The notes beneath the pieces were generated by a model that was given only the letters and a program-made list of their open reading frames with translations, was not told the DNA's origin and did no database searches. Both the position numbers and the translations under genes were made by a program. Below, piece after piece: positions 45,791-54,257 of a stretch of 59,771 nucleotides of DNA. Origin of the DNA: Bacteroidota bacterium (lineage in GTDB: Bacteria; Bacteroidota; Bacteroidia; Chitinophagales; Chitinophagaceae); the NCBI GenBank assembly GCA_013288445.1, contig JABDBX010000003.1, forward strand, positions 1-59,771, read 5' to 3'. Numbering within the stretch: position 1 is the stretch's first letter; the number at the start of each line of letters is the position of its first letter.

Positions 45791-46699
45791 ATGAGCCTAA
45801 ATCATGGGAGCTTATTTTCAGGCGGGGGCGGTTTTGATTTGGCAGCCGAAATGATGGGGTGGAATAATATATTTCATTGCGAAATTGACCCGTTCTGCAA
45901 TCGTATCCTTAACTATTATTGGCCGAAAGCATATCACTTTCACGACATACAAAAATTCGATGCGACATCATTCAAAGGAAAAATTGACATCCTCACCGGC
46001 GGCTTTCCCTGCCAGCCGTTCAGTACAGCGGGGAAACGGAAAGGTACTGCGGACAGCCGACACCTCTGGCCTCAAATGCTTCGTATCATTCGAGAGATCA
46101 AACCCGAATGGGTTGTGGGCGAAAATGTTTACGGCATTGTTAGTTGGAATGAAGGGGTGGTATTCGAGCAGGTGCATTCTGATCTGGAAAGAGAAGGTTA
46201 CGAAGTACAAACGTTTGTACTTCCAGCTTGCGGTGTCAACGCTCCCCACCGAAGATACCGGGCATGGTTTATTGCCCACGCCATTGCGCGAACCGGATGC
46301 TCACAAGAACCTGCAACTGACGGAAAACAGGAAACAGCGCATTCTTCGCAATGGAAAGACATACACCATCAACCTGGCAGACCTGGCGGCTCTCAACTTG
46401 CTTCCTACACCGACAACTCGGGATTGGAAAGGCGCAAGAAAACCGGAAACACTACAGAAAGTAGGGAGAAACAAATCAAACAGTTTGCCCGACTATGTAA
46501 GAGCGGATACTGGCGCTGCTGGCCTACTCAATCCCCGGTTTGTAGCAGAGATGATGGGCTTCCCGCCAAGCTGGACGGAATTACCTTTTCAAAGTGGAGA
46601 CGGGAATCAATAAGAATGTACGGCAATGCAATAGTGCCGCAAGTAGCTTTACAAATATTTAAAGCCATTCAAGAATATCACAACGTAAACGGCAGATGA
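45791..46699 (+). CDS. C5 cytosine-specific DNA methyltransferase
   Basis: 302 residues. Motif I is LFSGGGGFD (8-16), motif IV GGFPCQPFS with catalytic Cys74, motif VI ENV, motif VIII APHRRYRAWFIAH (about 150-162), motif X YGNAIVPQVA. The target-recognition region between VIII and X is Gly/Gln/Arg-rich and lacks the usual LxGFP of motif IX in this frame. That signature is instead found in the +1 frame of the same DNA (see 45885-46613). It would methylate cytosine in double-stranded DNA; no partner restriction enzyme is adjacent, so self-protection or anti-restriction is likely. Confidence 0.93.
   Translation: MSLNHGSLFSGGGGFDLAAEMMGWNNIFHCEIDPFCNRILNYYWPKAYHFHDIQKFDATSFKGKIDILTGGFPCQPFSTAGKRKGTADSRHLWPQMLRIIREIKPEWVVGENVYGIVSWNEGVVFEQVHSDLEREGYEVQTFVLPACGVNAPHRRYRAWFIAHAIARTGCSQEPATDGKQETAHSSQWKDIHHQPGRPGGSQLASYTDNSGLERRKKTGNTTESREKQIKQFARLCKSGYWRCWPTQSPVCSRDDGLPAKLDGITFSKWRRESIRMYGNAIVPQVALQIFKAIQEYHNVNGR
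45885..46613 (+). other. Overlapping +1-frame ORF with methyltransferase-type motifs
   Basis: This 242-codon frame runs inside the methyltransferase gene. From about 46160 it reads KRLYFQLAVSTLPTEDTGHG, LLPTPTTRDWKG and LNPRFVAEMMGFPPSWTELP. The last segment resembles motif IX and the end of the recognition domain of C5 methyltransferases, and the LLPTPT and STLPTEDTG strings are familiar from phage and Bacteroidota methylase-associated proteins. Both frames look selected. Possible explanations are a real second protein, a programmed frameshift, or an old overprinting event. Confidence 0.5.
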
Positions 46700-46727
46700 A
46701 AAGGCTAAACCGGTCACTCAAAAACTA

Positions 46728-47324
46728 CTATACCTTTAAGTTCAAATGCTTAGACACAGCGGTTTCGATTTTAAGAATAGCTGCATCAATTTCATCCTTT
46801 AGCTTGTTTGGTGTTGTGTTGTTATAAACCTTTTGAGATATAGATGCTAAATGTTCAAAATTATTTGTCACTCCGACCAATTGAATGTACTCATTGACCG
46901 CATCATTATATTTTGATACAACCAAATTTATATCCCAACAGACTTTTATTACCTCTTTCCCCAATAGCACTTCCACTTCCGGAAATACACTATAGAAATT
47001 GTTAAGTGCCTCCTGAAATGGCTTATATCTGTTGTTCAAACAATAGATCAAATTTTCGCGCTCATAATTATCTTCATTTTCAGCAGCTCTCGGCAACATT
47101 TCCCCGGCATAAGTTAGCGGTGAGCGCATACTCATAAATTGATCTCGCAAAGTATATGCCGATTTTAAAAACTTGAAAGAACAGTCAAAATAAACTTTCG
47201 CTTTATACTCTTTCTTCCACTTATCAATAGTGAATAACGCAAGAAAAAATGTTGCAATTGGTATGGCTATTAGCACTACATCCTTAACAGTATCAAGCGT
47301 ACTTGTTGTCGGTTGGTACGGCAT
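46728..47324 (-). CDS. Membrane-anchored hypothetical protein
   Basis: 198 residues. One N-terminal membrane helix (DVVLIAIPIATFFLALFTI) is followed by a charged, all-helical cytoplasmic domain. The gene is on the opposite strand to both neighbours and A/T-rich. Its layout (one helix plus helical domain) is seen in accessory proteins of mobile elements. No family was recognised. Confidence 0.65.
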   Translation of the reverse strand: MPYQPTTSTLDTVKDVVLIAIPIATFFLALFTIDKWKKEYKAKVYFDCSFKFLKSAYTLRDQFMSMRSPLTYAGEMLPRAAENEDNYERENLIYCLNNRYKPFQEALNNFYSVFPEVEVLLGKEVIKVCWDINLVVSKYNDAVNEYIQLVGVTNNFEHLASISQKVYNNTTPNKLKDEIDAAILKIETAVSKHLNLKV

Positions 47325-47428
47325 TATTTTTCTTTGTAAAATACGAGAATTTTATTTGGGAAGTAAGTTTTTAAAGCAAATATGATATAATATTTTCCCG
47401 ACGAAAATACCACCGAAATTCTCTCACG

Positions 47429-47463
47429 GCAGGAGTGATCAAATCTCTCCTGCTTTTTCTTTT
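47429..47463 (+). terminator. Rho-independent-type terminator or leader attenuator
   Basis: GCAGGAG and CTCCTGC form a stem with an 11-nt loop, followed by TTTTTCTTTT. No plus-strand gene ends just upstream, so it may end a leader RNA of the gene at 47525 or stop antisense transcription. Confidence 0.6.
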
Positions 47464-47524
47464 ACCATAAACCGTATTTCTGTTCTCCTTATAACCTCGG
47501 TGCGTTTTAGCTACGCTCTTTTAC

Positions 47525-47833
47525 ATGAAGCAAAAGGACGACAAACCACAGCCTCCAAATCATTCGAGGAACTTTCGCATTGAGGAAAGGTTGACGCAAA
47601 GCGATGTAGCTTTTCTTCTCGACATTAAAAATGCAGGCCGTATTTCCGAATGGGAAAACGGTTTGGCTAATCCTGGGCTTGAACATTCGCTTACACTCGG
47701 ACTGATATATCAGAGGCTTACCGAGGACATATATTCCGAATTACGAAAAAAGCTATCGGCAAAATTAGAAGTGAGAAAAAAGCTGTTGCTTGAACGTAAA
47801 GAAAAGCAGCGATTACGGAAAGAAAGTGGTTGA
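47525..47833 (+). CDS. HTH regulator (XRE-like)
   Basis: 102 residues. A helix-turn-helix (LTQSDVAFLLDI then GRISEWENGLANPGLEHSL) is followed by a highly basic helix (KKLLLERKEKQRLRKES). It probably binds DNA and regulates nearby element genes. It is preceded by a terminator-like hairpin. Confidence 0.75.
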   Translation: MKQKDDKPQPPNHSRNFRIEERLTQSDVAFLLDIKNAGRISEWENGLANPGLEHSLTLGLIYQRLTEDIYSELRKKLSAKLEVRKKLLLERKEKQRLRKESG

Positions 47834-47962
47834 AGTAAACAAAGTCGGGAAAAGGTATCAGTCAAAAAATGTAAAACGAACGACGAACGTTTTTATTATA
47901 AAAATAAAAAACGAACGTAGGAAGTGCTGTGGATAACCCTGCTTTCGTGTATCACAAATAGT

Positions 47963-48181
47963 ATGGAACAAAGTAAAGAAACAAAGCTGGCGTATGAGAT
48001 CGCCGAAATTCTTGATGACATGATTTCGATTGATTGGCATATCCGCAAGTGCAATGAATATCCAGAATCGTTTTTGCGAAAGCAATTAAATACCGTTTTG
48101 AAAAGCAAGAAGATACTAACCAGCCGGGCGGCGTATTATAACTATCTCGTAAACCTGCATGGCAAGCATTTTAGGGATTAG
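47963..48181 (+). CDS. Small helical hypothetical protein
   Basis: 72 residues from the ATG at 47963 (MEQSKETKLAYEIAEIL); the ORF track start adds 13 unlikely residues. It overlaps the RuvC-like gene by 23 nt, so the two are coupled. Function unknown. Confidence 0.6.
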   Translation: MEQSKETKLAYEIAEILDDMISIDWHIRKCNEYPESFLRKQLNTVLKSKKILTSRAAYYNYLVNLHGKHFRD

Positions 48182-48647
48182 CTTAAAGGTCAAGCATCTG
48201 GGTTTGGCGGTCTTGACCGATGGTGAACTAATAGAGTTTCGGGTACGGACATTTTACGGAGTTTGGACACCGGAGAAACGGCGCGACATACTACGGACTA
48301 TTAGGAAAATGGATGAACGGCATGAGGTTAGCGCCATTGTTGTCAAAACCCCTAAGCCTACTCATTGTTCAAGGAGAATACTCAATTTGATGCGGGGCAT
48401 TGAGAAGTTTGCAAAGGATCACGGTATCAAACTAACCCTATGCACCATTACCGAGCTTACGAAGCAGTATAGCGGCAAAGAGAGATGCACTAAGCAGACG
48501 CTCATACAAGCAATTCTTCAAAAATATCCTCACCACAAGAAATTAGCAGAACTGTATGCGAAGGAACGGAGCAACCGGAATAGCTACCATGTGAAAATAT
48601 TTGAAGCCATCGCCTGCGCGGAACTCGCACAAAGGACAGAGCAGTAA
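48159..48647 (+). CDS. RuvC/RNase H-fold-like protein
   Basis: 162 residues. ILGISLKVKHLGLAVLTDGE has the pattern of the first RNase H-fold strand of RuvC-like resolvases (GIDxGxxxxGxAV), but Ser stands where the first catalytic Asp would be. Later segments (SAIVVKTPKPT, IKLTLCTITEL, YHVKIFEAIACAEL) fit the fold. A structural or regulatory role in DNA processing, or an altered active site, is possible. It precedes the 415-residue ATPase gene. Confidence 0.6.
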   Translation: MASILGISLKVKHLGLAVLTDGELIEFRVRTFYGVWTPEKRRDILRTIRKMDERHEVSAIVVKTPKPTHCSRRILNLMRGIEKFAKDHGIKLTLCTITELTKQYSGKERCTKQTLIQAILQKYPHHKKLAELYAKERSNRNSYHVKIFEAIACAELAQRTEQ

Positions 48648-48728
48648 TGCCCTGTTTTTTGTTTGTATATCACTATCAGTATTTCCGTCCTTCTTTTTTC
48701 CTCTCTCCCTAAAACATATCCTTTGAAC

Positions 48729-49910
48729 ATGAAAGGATATGACAAGCATTCGATCACGCCCATAGGGATCACCAACTACCGGAACACCAGCGTACCGTTT
48801 GGCATTACGGATACGGACAGGCTGGCGCATATTTTTTGCATTGGTAAAACCGGGGTCGGTAAAAGCACGCTCCTCACCAATATGGCTATCTCCGACATAC
48901 AGAAAGGCAAAGGTCTCTGTGTCATTGATCCGCACGGAGACGTTGCAGAAAACCTTTTGAGCCATGTACCCGAACACCGCAAGAAAGACCTCATATACCT
49001 TAATCCGGCAGACCCGGCAAACGGCATTGCCTTTAACCCGCTACACAGTGTTCACCCGAATTACCACTACCTCGTTGCCTCCGGCCTCGTGTCTGTATTC
49101 AAGAAGATATATGCGGATTCATGGGGGCCGCGCATGGAACATATCATGCGCTTTGTGTTTCTGACACTGCTTGAATATCCCGATGCTACGCTACTTGATA
49201 TACAGCCACTTCTTACCGATACCCTGCACCGGGACAAGATACTTGGGTATGTAAAGAATGAACACACCATAGCATTCTGGCAAAAAGAGTTCCTGAAATA
49301 TGCCCCAACACTTCGCGCCGAAGCCATTGCCCCGATATTGAACAAGACCAGTCTGTTTCTTACCAATACGGCACTTCGTAAGATAGTCGGGCAAAAGACA
49401 AACAGCTTTCGTATGCAACAGGTATTAGACGGTGGAAAGATATTGATCTGCAACCTTAGCAAAGGACAGATCGGGGAAGATGCTTGTTTGCTGCTCGGCA
49501 GTATGCTGGTAACCTTTATCCAGCTTGCAGCCCTGTACCGGGCAAAGCAACCGGAACACCAGCGCAGACCGTTCTTTCTCTACATTGACGAATGCCAGAG
49601 CTTCATAACGCTTAGCTTCACGGACATGTTGGCGGAAGCCCGTAAGTACGGACTTGGGGTGTTCATGGCTAATCAGTTCTTAGACCAGCTACATGACAAG
49701 ATACGGGCTGCGATTTTTGGGAACTGTGGGTCGGTTATATCCTTTCGGGTGGGTGCGAATGATTCTGAACTGTTGGCTAAAGAGTTCTTTCCGGTGTTTG
49801 ATGCAACCGATCTGGTGCATTTGCCGCGCTACGGCATGTACCTAAAACTCATGATTGACGGGGCTACCAGTCAGCCGTTTAGTGCAGGAGCATTTTTCAA
49901 AAAAGCTTGA
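48729..49910 (+). CDS. TraD/HerA-type DNA translocation ATPase (short form)
   Basis: 393 residues from the ATG at 48729 (the TTG start of the track is unlikely). Walker A is GKTGVGKST and Walker B FFLYIDECQ; CVIDPHGDVAENLLSHVP and LSKGQIGEDACLLLG are typical of the type IV coupling ATPase family. It lacks the N- and C-terminal extensions of the paralogue at 51816. It would pump or deliver DNA at the membrane or for processing. No membrane helix was seen. Confidence 0.9.
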   Translation: MKGYDKHSITPIGITNYRNTSVPFGITDTDRLAHIFCIGKTGVGKSTLLTNMAISDIQKGKGLCVIDPHGDVAENLLSHVPEHRKKDLIYLNPADPANGIAFNPLHSVHPNYHYLVASGLVSVFKKIYADSWGPRMEHIMRFVFLTLLEYPDATLLDIQPLLTDTLHRDKILGYVKNEHTIAFWQKEFLKYAPTLRAEAIAPILNKTSLFLTNTALRKIVGQKTNSFRMQQVLDGGKILICNLSKGQIGEDACLLLGSMLVTFIQLAALYRAKQPEHQRRPFFLYIDECQSFITLSFTDMLAEARKYGLGVFMANQFLDQLHDKIRAAIFGNCGSVISFRVGANDSELLAKEFFPVFDATDLVHLPRYGMYLKLMIDGATSQPFSAGAFFKKA

Positions 49911-49941
49911 CAAAACAAATGCTTAAAGCTGTTAAGATAAT

Positions 49942-50394
49942 CTATTGGGCTAAAATATGTTGATTAGCTTCTAAGGCTTTATCTTCTAAAAAGCCCATTT
50001 TGTAGGTTTCAATACCGGCATTGCTCAACAATTTTTCCCCAACACACGATACAAAATTTGCAGGTTCAGAGGCTGCATAAAAGACCCTTTGGAATTGATT
50101 TTCAATAATCAAATTACTACATGACTTTGGCTTGGAATTTCTTTGTGAGCACGGTTCCATAGAAACATACATTGTTGCATTAGCAATGTTTTCTTTCTGT
50201 TGCAATGCTTTTATTATCGCTTCTTCTTCGGCATGATTTGTAGAGCTTGTCTCTCTACTATATCCGGTATAAACGTGGTTATTTTCCAAAACGATTACAG
50301 CACCAACAGAATACGCTGTCATGGATTTTGGGGATTCTTGGCTTAATTCAATTGCCCGTTCTAAATAAGCAATATCTTTTCTATAAAAAATCAT
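49942..50394 (-). CDS. Cytidine/RibD-type deaminase
   Basis: 150 residues. The zinc deaminase motifs are present: NHAEEEAI (His-Ala-Glu) and SMEPCSQRNSKPKSC (PC-x9-C). It resembles the deaminase half of RibD, which acts on a pyrimidine intermediate of riboflavin synthesis. ATGA overlap joins it to the reductase gene upstream. A stand-alone copy in a mobile element suggests a specialised nucleotide-modifying role; the substrate is unknown. Confidence 0.85.
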   Translation of the reverse strand: MIFYRKDIAYLERAIELSQESPKSMTAYSVGAVIVLENNHVYTGYSRETSSTNHAEEEAIIKALQQKENIANATMYVSMEPCSQRNSKPKSCSNLIIENQFQRVFYAASEPANFVSCVGEKLLSNAGIETYKMGFLEDKALEANQHILAQ

Positions 50395-51056
50395 TTTAAA
50401 CTAAAATACATTACTCCAACATCACCAAATTTCTTAACCTCTTTGAGATACATTCGATTGTCTTTCCCAAATGGAAATACACCTTCTTTTACAAGCCTGG
50501 GTGCTTTGCTTTCACCAACAAAGAAAGGAGCAATGGCTAATCTAAATTCATTAACCAAATTTTCTTTGAAAAACATTGTAAGTATGCTTGACCCTCCTTC
50601 CACGAACAAACTTTTTACACCTTCTTTTTCAAGTGCATTAAGAATATCTTGGCCGGTAATATCTTTTTGAGGAATTTTAATAATAGTCGCTACTGCCGAT
50701 AGTTCGTTTAGACTATTAGTGTCGGCATTATCATTTGCTATAACGATTTTTTGACAATTGCCTTTTTGAAAAAACTTTAGATCAGGGCTAATTTTACCAC
50801 TTGTTGTTACTGTTACTTTGATTGGGTCTTCACACTGCCCTTTATTCTTCCGCAACTCTTTGAGTTCGTCGCTATATGTAATCAACGAGGGATTATCTTT
50901 TCGGACTGTTTCTGCACCAACCAAAATTGCATCGGCTTCTGCTCGCATCTCTCTAACTTCTGCAAAATCTTCTTCGCTGGACAATATCAGTCTATTTGGT
51001 GAAAGATCATCTAAATATCCATCAATTGAAATTGCTGCCGAGATTATTACTTTCAT
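50391..51056 (-). CDS. RibD C-terminal/DHFR-like reductase
   Basis: 221 residues: SAAISIDGYLDDLSPNRL at the start, AILVGAETVRKDNP, and LFVEGGSSILTMFF are signatures of the pyrimidine reductase domain of RibD. It would use NADPH to reduce a ribosyl-aminopyrimidine or related compound. It overlaps the deaminase gene by 4 nt and the membrane-protein gene by 35 nt, so the three form one operon. Confidence 0.85.
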   Translation of the reverse strand: MKVIISAAISIDGYLDDLSPNRLILSSEEDFAEVREMRAEADAILVGAETVRKDNPSLITYSDELKELRKNKGQCEDPIKVTVTTSGKISPDLKFFQKGNCQKIVIANDNADTNSLNELSAVATIIKIPQKDITGQDILNALEKEGVKSLFVEGGSSILTMFFKENLVNEFRLAIAPFFVGESKAPRLVKEGVFPFGKDNRMYLKEVKKFGDVGVMYFSLK

Positions 51057-51744
51057 GTTTTTTTATTGTTTTACATTGTTCTGCAATGTACTTTCTTGTA
51101 ATTGCACTTATAGCGATAAAATGCAAAGCTATCAAAATTGCTGATAGGAAAAAAAATATCACCCTTATCACTGTAATATCACATACACACAGGTAGGTAA
51201 AAGTTAACAAAAAACTTATAGAGGGACACAAAAAAATAAAGTTTCTTAATTTACTTAACCACAGTCCTATTTTGACAGTTTTATAAAAATGTGTCAAATA
51301 CTTTTCCCATTGAAATATTAGAATATCTGTATGTTTTTGTAAAGTTTCTTTAATATAGTGTTCAATATAGGCTACACTACAGAAAATTCTAAATTTTTCA
51401 TAGAGATGCATAAGCCCAAAAATTGTAAAAATTGGAATAGGAACGAGTAGTATCTCTGGCCATGATACAATAAAGTCTCTTACACTTGTCTGGCTTACTA
51501 AACCAAGAAAAATACCAATGCCAACAATTGAAAAATTAACCGTTTGGACTTCCAAGGAAACTAATTGGTTAATCAAATCTCTTTGAGTTTGATATTCTAA
51601 AAGCAAAATCTGCAATCCTAACTTTTCTCTATTATTACCTTCGTTTTCGTTGGTATCTACAATACTTTTTATGTCTTGTGCTATTTCGGTTAGTACAAGG
51701 CTAAGAAGTTTAGATAAGTATTTCTTTATAACATCAGATGCCAT
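51022..51744 (-). CDS. Membrane protein, first gene of the deaminase/reductase cassette
   Basis: 240 residues with four membrane segments: VNFSIVGIGIFLGLVS, ILLVPIPIFTIFGLMHLY, FIFLCPSISFLLTFTYLC and VIRVIFFFLSAILIALHF. A helical N-terminal region (about 70 residues) precedes them. It is not a transporter of a family I recognise. Overlap with the reductase gene points to a joint function. The cassette is visibly more A/T-rich than the flanking ATPase genes, consistent with separate acquisition. Confidence 0.75.
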   Translation of the reverse strand: MASDVIKKYLSKLLSLVLTEIAQDIKSIVDTNENEGNNREKLGLQILLLEYQTQRDLINQLVSLEVQTVNFSIVGIGIFLGLVSQTSVRDFIVSWPEILLVPIPIFTIFGLMHLYEKFRIFCSVAYIEHYIKETLQKHTDILIFQWEKYLTHFYKTVKIGLWLSKLRNFIFLCPSISFLLTFTYLCVCDITVIRVIFFFLSAILIALHFIAISAITRKYIAEQCKTIKKHESNNLGSNFN

Positions 51745-51815
51745 ATTTATATTTTGTCTTTTCTATGTTGATGTATTTACAGATTGAATTTGTAATTATT
51801 TTTAGTAACGTTCTT

Positions 51816-54188
51816 TTATTTATTTCCATTCAAGTTAGGTATAGAAGTATCAAACTCCACCTTAACCCGATACCCCTTAACCACTGTTTCAGCCGGAACA
51901 TTCTGTACCATCTGCCGGTCAAAAAACAGGATCACTTCATCAGGCGAAAATGTGTAAACCTTAGCAAGCTGTTTCTTATTTAGTTTGCTTTCAAGCTGTG
52001 TCCGTATGCGCTGCAAATTCGGTGCATCATTGGAGCAAACAATTACTTCGTCATAGCCTGCGGAAAGGCATTTCTCAACATTGTGCGCTTCCCATTCATC
52101 GCCCGTGGTAACAGATATTTCACAGGCAATTTTCTTGCCTGCTTTTTCAAGGCTCACATCAACCCGTCCTTTTCCATCTGGTATCATTTCCTCAATACTG
52201 GCTTTGTAGCCCCGCGATTCAGCCATACGTTTAATGAAGTTCTGCAAGTACCTGTGCAGGGTCTCGACTTTCTTGCCAATAGAGCCTTTTGATTTCGGTA
52301 TCTCTACTGACGTAAATCGTTCCGGTGCGGGTTTCTCCTGCACAGGTGCGGTTGGCGCAGGCTCGGCAACAGGCTCTTTGGCAACAGTTCCTAAATGCTC
52401 CAAACTTGCCTCTACGATCTCTTTCTTTGTGCCGTACTTCTCGCGTGAATGCGATATTACCAGTTTAGTAGTAGCCTCGGCTTCATACACGTCAATTTCC
52501 GGCAGGGGTATTGTCGTCAAACTAAAGTCCAGGTTCGGTTGCTCGATTCGTGCAATGGCTTCTCCAGTATGCAGGTTTTCCAAGTCCTGTGCATCAAAGT
52601 ATGAGAAGCCGTTGGCAAAGCGTTTCGCGTCCGTGTCGCCAAGCCGGAAGCATATCCGTGTTCCGGCATTCACTACAACGGAACTGGCAAGCTCGGTATC
52701 ATACTTCTGTAACTGTTGCATGTCTTGGTGAGCAAGGATAAGCCCTAAGTGGTACTTTCTTGCCCCGCTCAATATATGTGACATGGATGGCGTAACAAAG
52801 TTTTGGAACTCATCTATGTACAAAAAGAAATCGTTGCGGTCTGCCTTGCTCTTGGCCTGCCTTGCCATTGCCGCCTGGTACATCTTTGAGACAAAGAATG
52901 TACCGAGCAAAAAACTGTTCTCTGCGCCTATCAAGCCTTGTGATAGCTTTACCAGCAATATTTTCCGGGTATCAAGTATGTGTTCAAAATCCAGCCCTTT
53001 CTTTTGAGCCACCATGTTGCGGATCAGCTTAGGCCGCAAAAAGGTATCTAACCGTGTAAGTATTGACCCTATGGAATTGCTTTTTAAAAGCGGGTACTCA
53101 TGCTGCCAGTAATATACGACATGGGGATCGTTGACGGTTTTAAGGTAAGCGTTTCTGAACGATGATTCTACCAAGAACCTGCGCAGGTCAAGCAATGTGC
53201 CGCCATCCTTGCTCTCTAAGAAAGCAAGGATGGCGTTTGCAAGTACGCTGTTCATCTGGTCGCCCCAAGAAGTGCTTAGGCGCTTGAATGCCGCTACCAG
53301 ATCAGAGGAAAGTATTTCTTTCTCAATCTCTGAATGAGCGGACAATATATTAAAGGCTACAGGATATTCACCGTCTGCTGGATCAACTAATATCACATCG
53401 TTGACCCGCTCTCGTGGCACATGGGCAAGTATGGTTTCAATCAGGTCGCCGTGCGGATCAAGCACTGCAAGGCCGTTACCATGCCGCATGTCTTGCCCGA
53501 TCATGGAAAGAAGCAACGTAGATTTGCCCGTGCCGGTCGCACCAATGATATGAGTATGCCTAAGCCTTAGGCTCTCCGGTACGCTTACTAAATTCTGCTG
53601 CCCGTGATATGTATTTAGCCCAAGTACCATTTTTTGGCCGTGCGTGCTCTCCGGCGCAATTTTAGTCTTGCGAATATTGCGCACAACTTTTGGCGATGCA
53701 ATTTCAGGCGTAGGAAAGTGTACAAGGGTGGCAAGCTCGTTGCAGTTTAAGAGCATACCGAGGCGGTGGGTGTCCCGGAGCAGTATGTCGTCAATCATTT
53801 GCCGCGTGATGTAGCCTTCCTGGGCCAATATATCCAGCCGGTTGCATGAGGACTTTGTGAGGCGCGTAAGAGCCGCACTAATATTCTTCGCTATGGAAAT
53901 GGCCCGGTCGCTTCTCTCCGCTTGCGCGGCTACTTTCACGCATACGGCAAAGAGCGGCACAGATACCTTTGCCTGCGCGTACTTCACCATTTCAGGTGCA
54001 TCGGCAAAAAATGAGCCGCCCCGACCATCCGTAACGGCTCGCATAATGCTTTCCGCCCAGGGATTGCCTGCGCCTTTAAATAATATCTGCACTATGCCAC
54101 ATTCACCCTTGCCAATATTTTCAAGTGTGGCAAACAAACCAACATATGGATCATGCTCTAATTCACTCGCCATGAGAATGGGACACAT
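51816..54188 (-). CDS. TraD/HerA-type ATPase, main part, with C-terminal nuclease-like domain
   Basis: 790 residues. Walker A GATGTGKST is near residue 217, AVLDPHGDLIETILAHVP follows, and Walker B FFLYIDEFQ is near 456. A Pro/Glu-rich linker leads to a C-terminal domain with GRVDVSLEKAGKKIACEIS, the D...E-x-x pattern of PD-(D/E)xK-like folds. The frame continues in the same register upstream of the ATG (DAFQTLDGKDP, VDFGLTNEFM) to an in-frame TAA at 54258. Together with 54258-54770 it would be one protein of about 980 residues. Confidence 0.9.
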   Translation of the reverse strand: MCPILMASELEHDPYVGLFATLENIGKGECGIVQILFKGAGNPWAESIMRAVTDGRGGSFFADAPEMVKYAQAKVSVPLFAVCVKVAAQAERSDRAISIAKNISAALTRLTKSSCNRLDILAQEGYITRQMIDDILLRDTHRLGMLLNCNELATLVHFPTPEIASPKVVRNIRKTKIAPESTHGQKMVLGLNTYHGQQNLVSVPESLRLRHTHIIGATGTGKSTLLLSMIGQDMRHGNGLAVLDPHGDLIETILAHVPRERVNDVILVDPADGEYPVAFNILSAHSEIEKEILSSDLVAAFKRLSTSWGDQMNSVLANAILAFLESKDGGTLLDLRRFLVESSFRNAYLKTVNDPHVVYYWQHEYPLLKSNSIGSILTRLDTFLRPKLIRNMVAQKKGLDFEHILDTRKILLVKLSQGLIGAENSFLLGTFFVSKMYQAAMARQAKSKADRNDFFLYIDEFQNFVTPSMSHILSGARKYHLGLILAHQDMQQLQKYDTELASSVVVNAGTRICFRLGDTDAKRFANGFSYFDAQDLENLHTGEAIARIEQPNLDFSLTTIPLPEIDVYEAEATTKLVISHSREKYGTKKEIVEASLEHLGTVAKEPVAEPAPTAPVQEKPAPERFTSVEIPKSKGSIGKKVETLHRYLQNFIKRMAESRGYKASIEEMIPDGKGRVDVSLEKAGKKIACEISVTTGDEWEAHNVEKCLSAGYDEVIVCSNDAPNLQRIRTQLESKLNKKQLAKVYTFSPDEVILFFDRQMVQNVPAETVVKGYRVKVEFDTSIPNLNGNK

Positions 54189-54257
54189 GAACTCATTGGT
54201 TAAGCCAAAATCAACCGGACATATAGGGTCTTTGCCGTCAAGTGTTTGAAAGGCATC

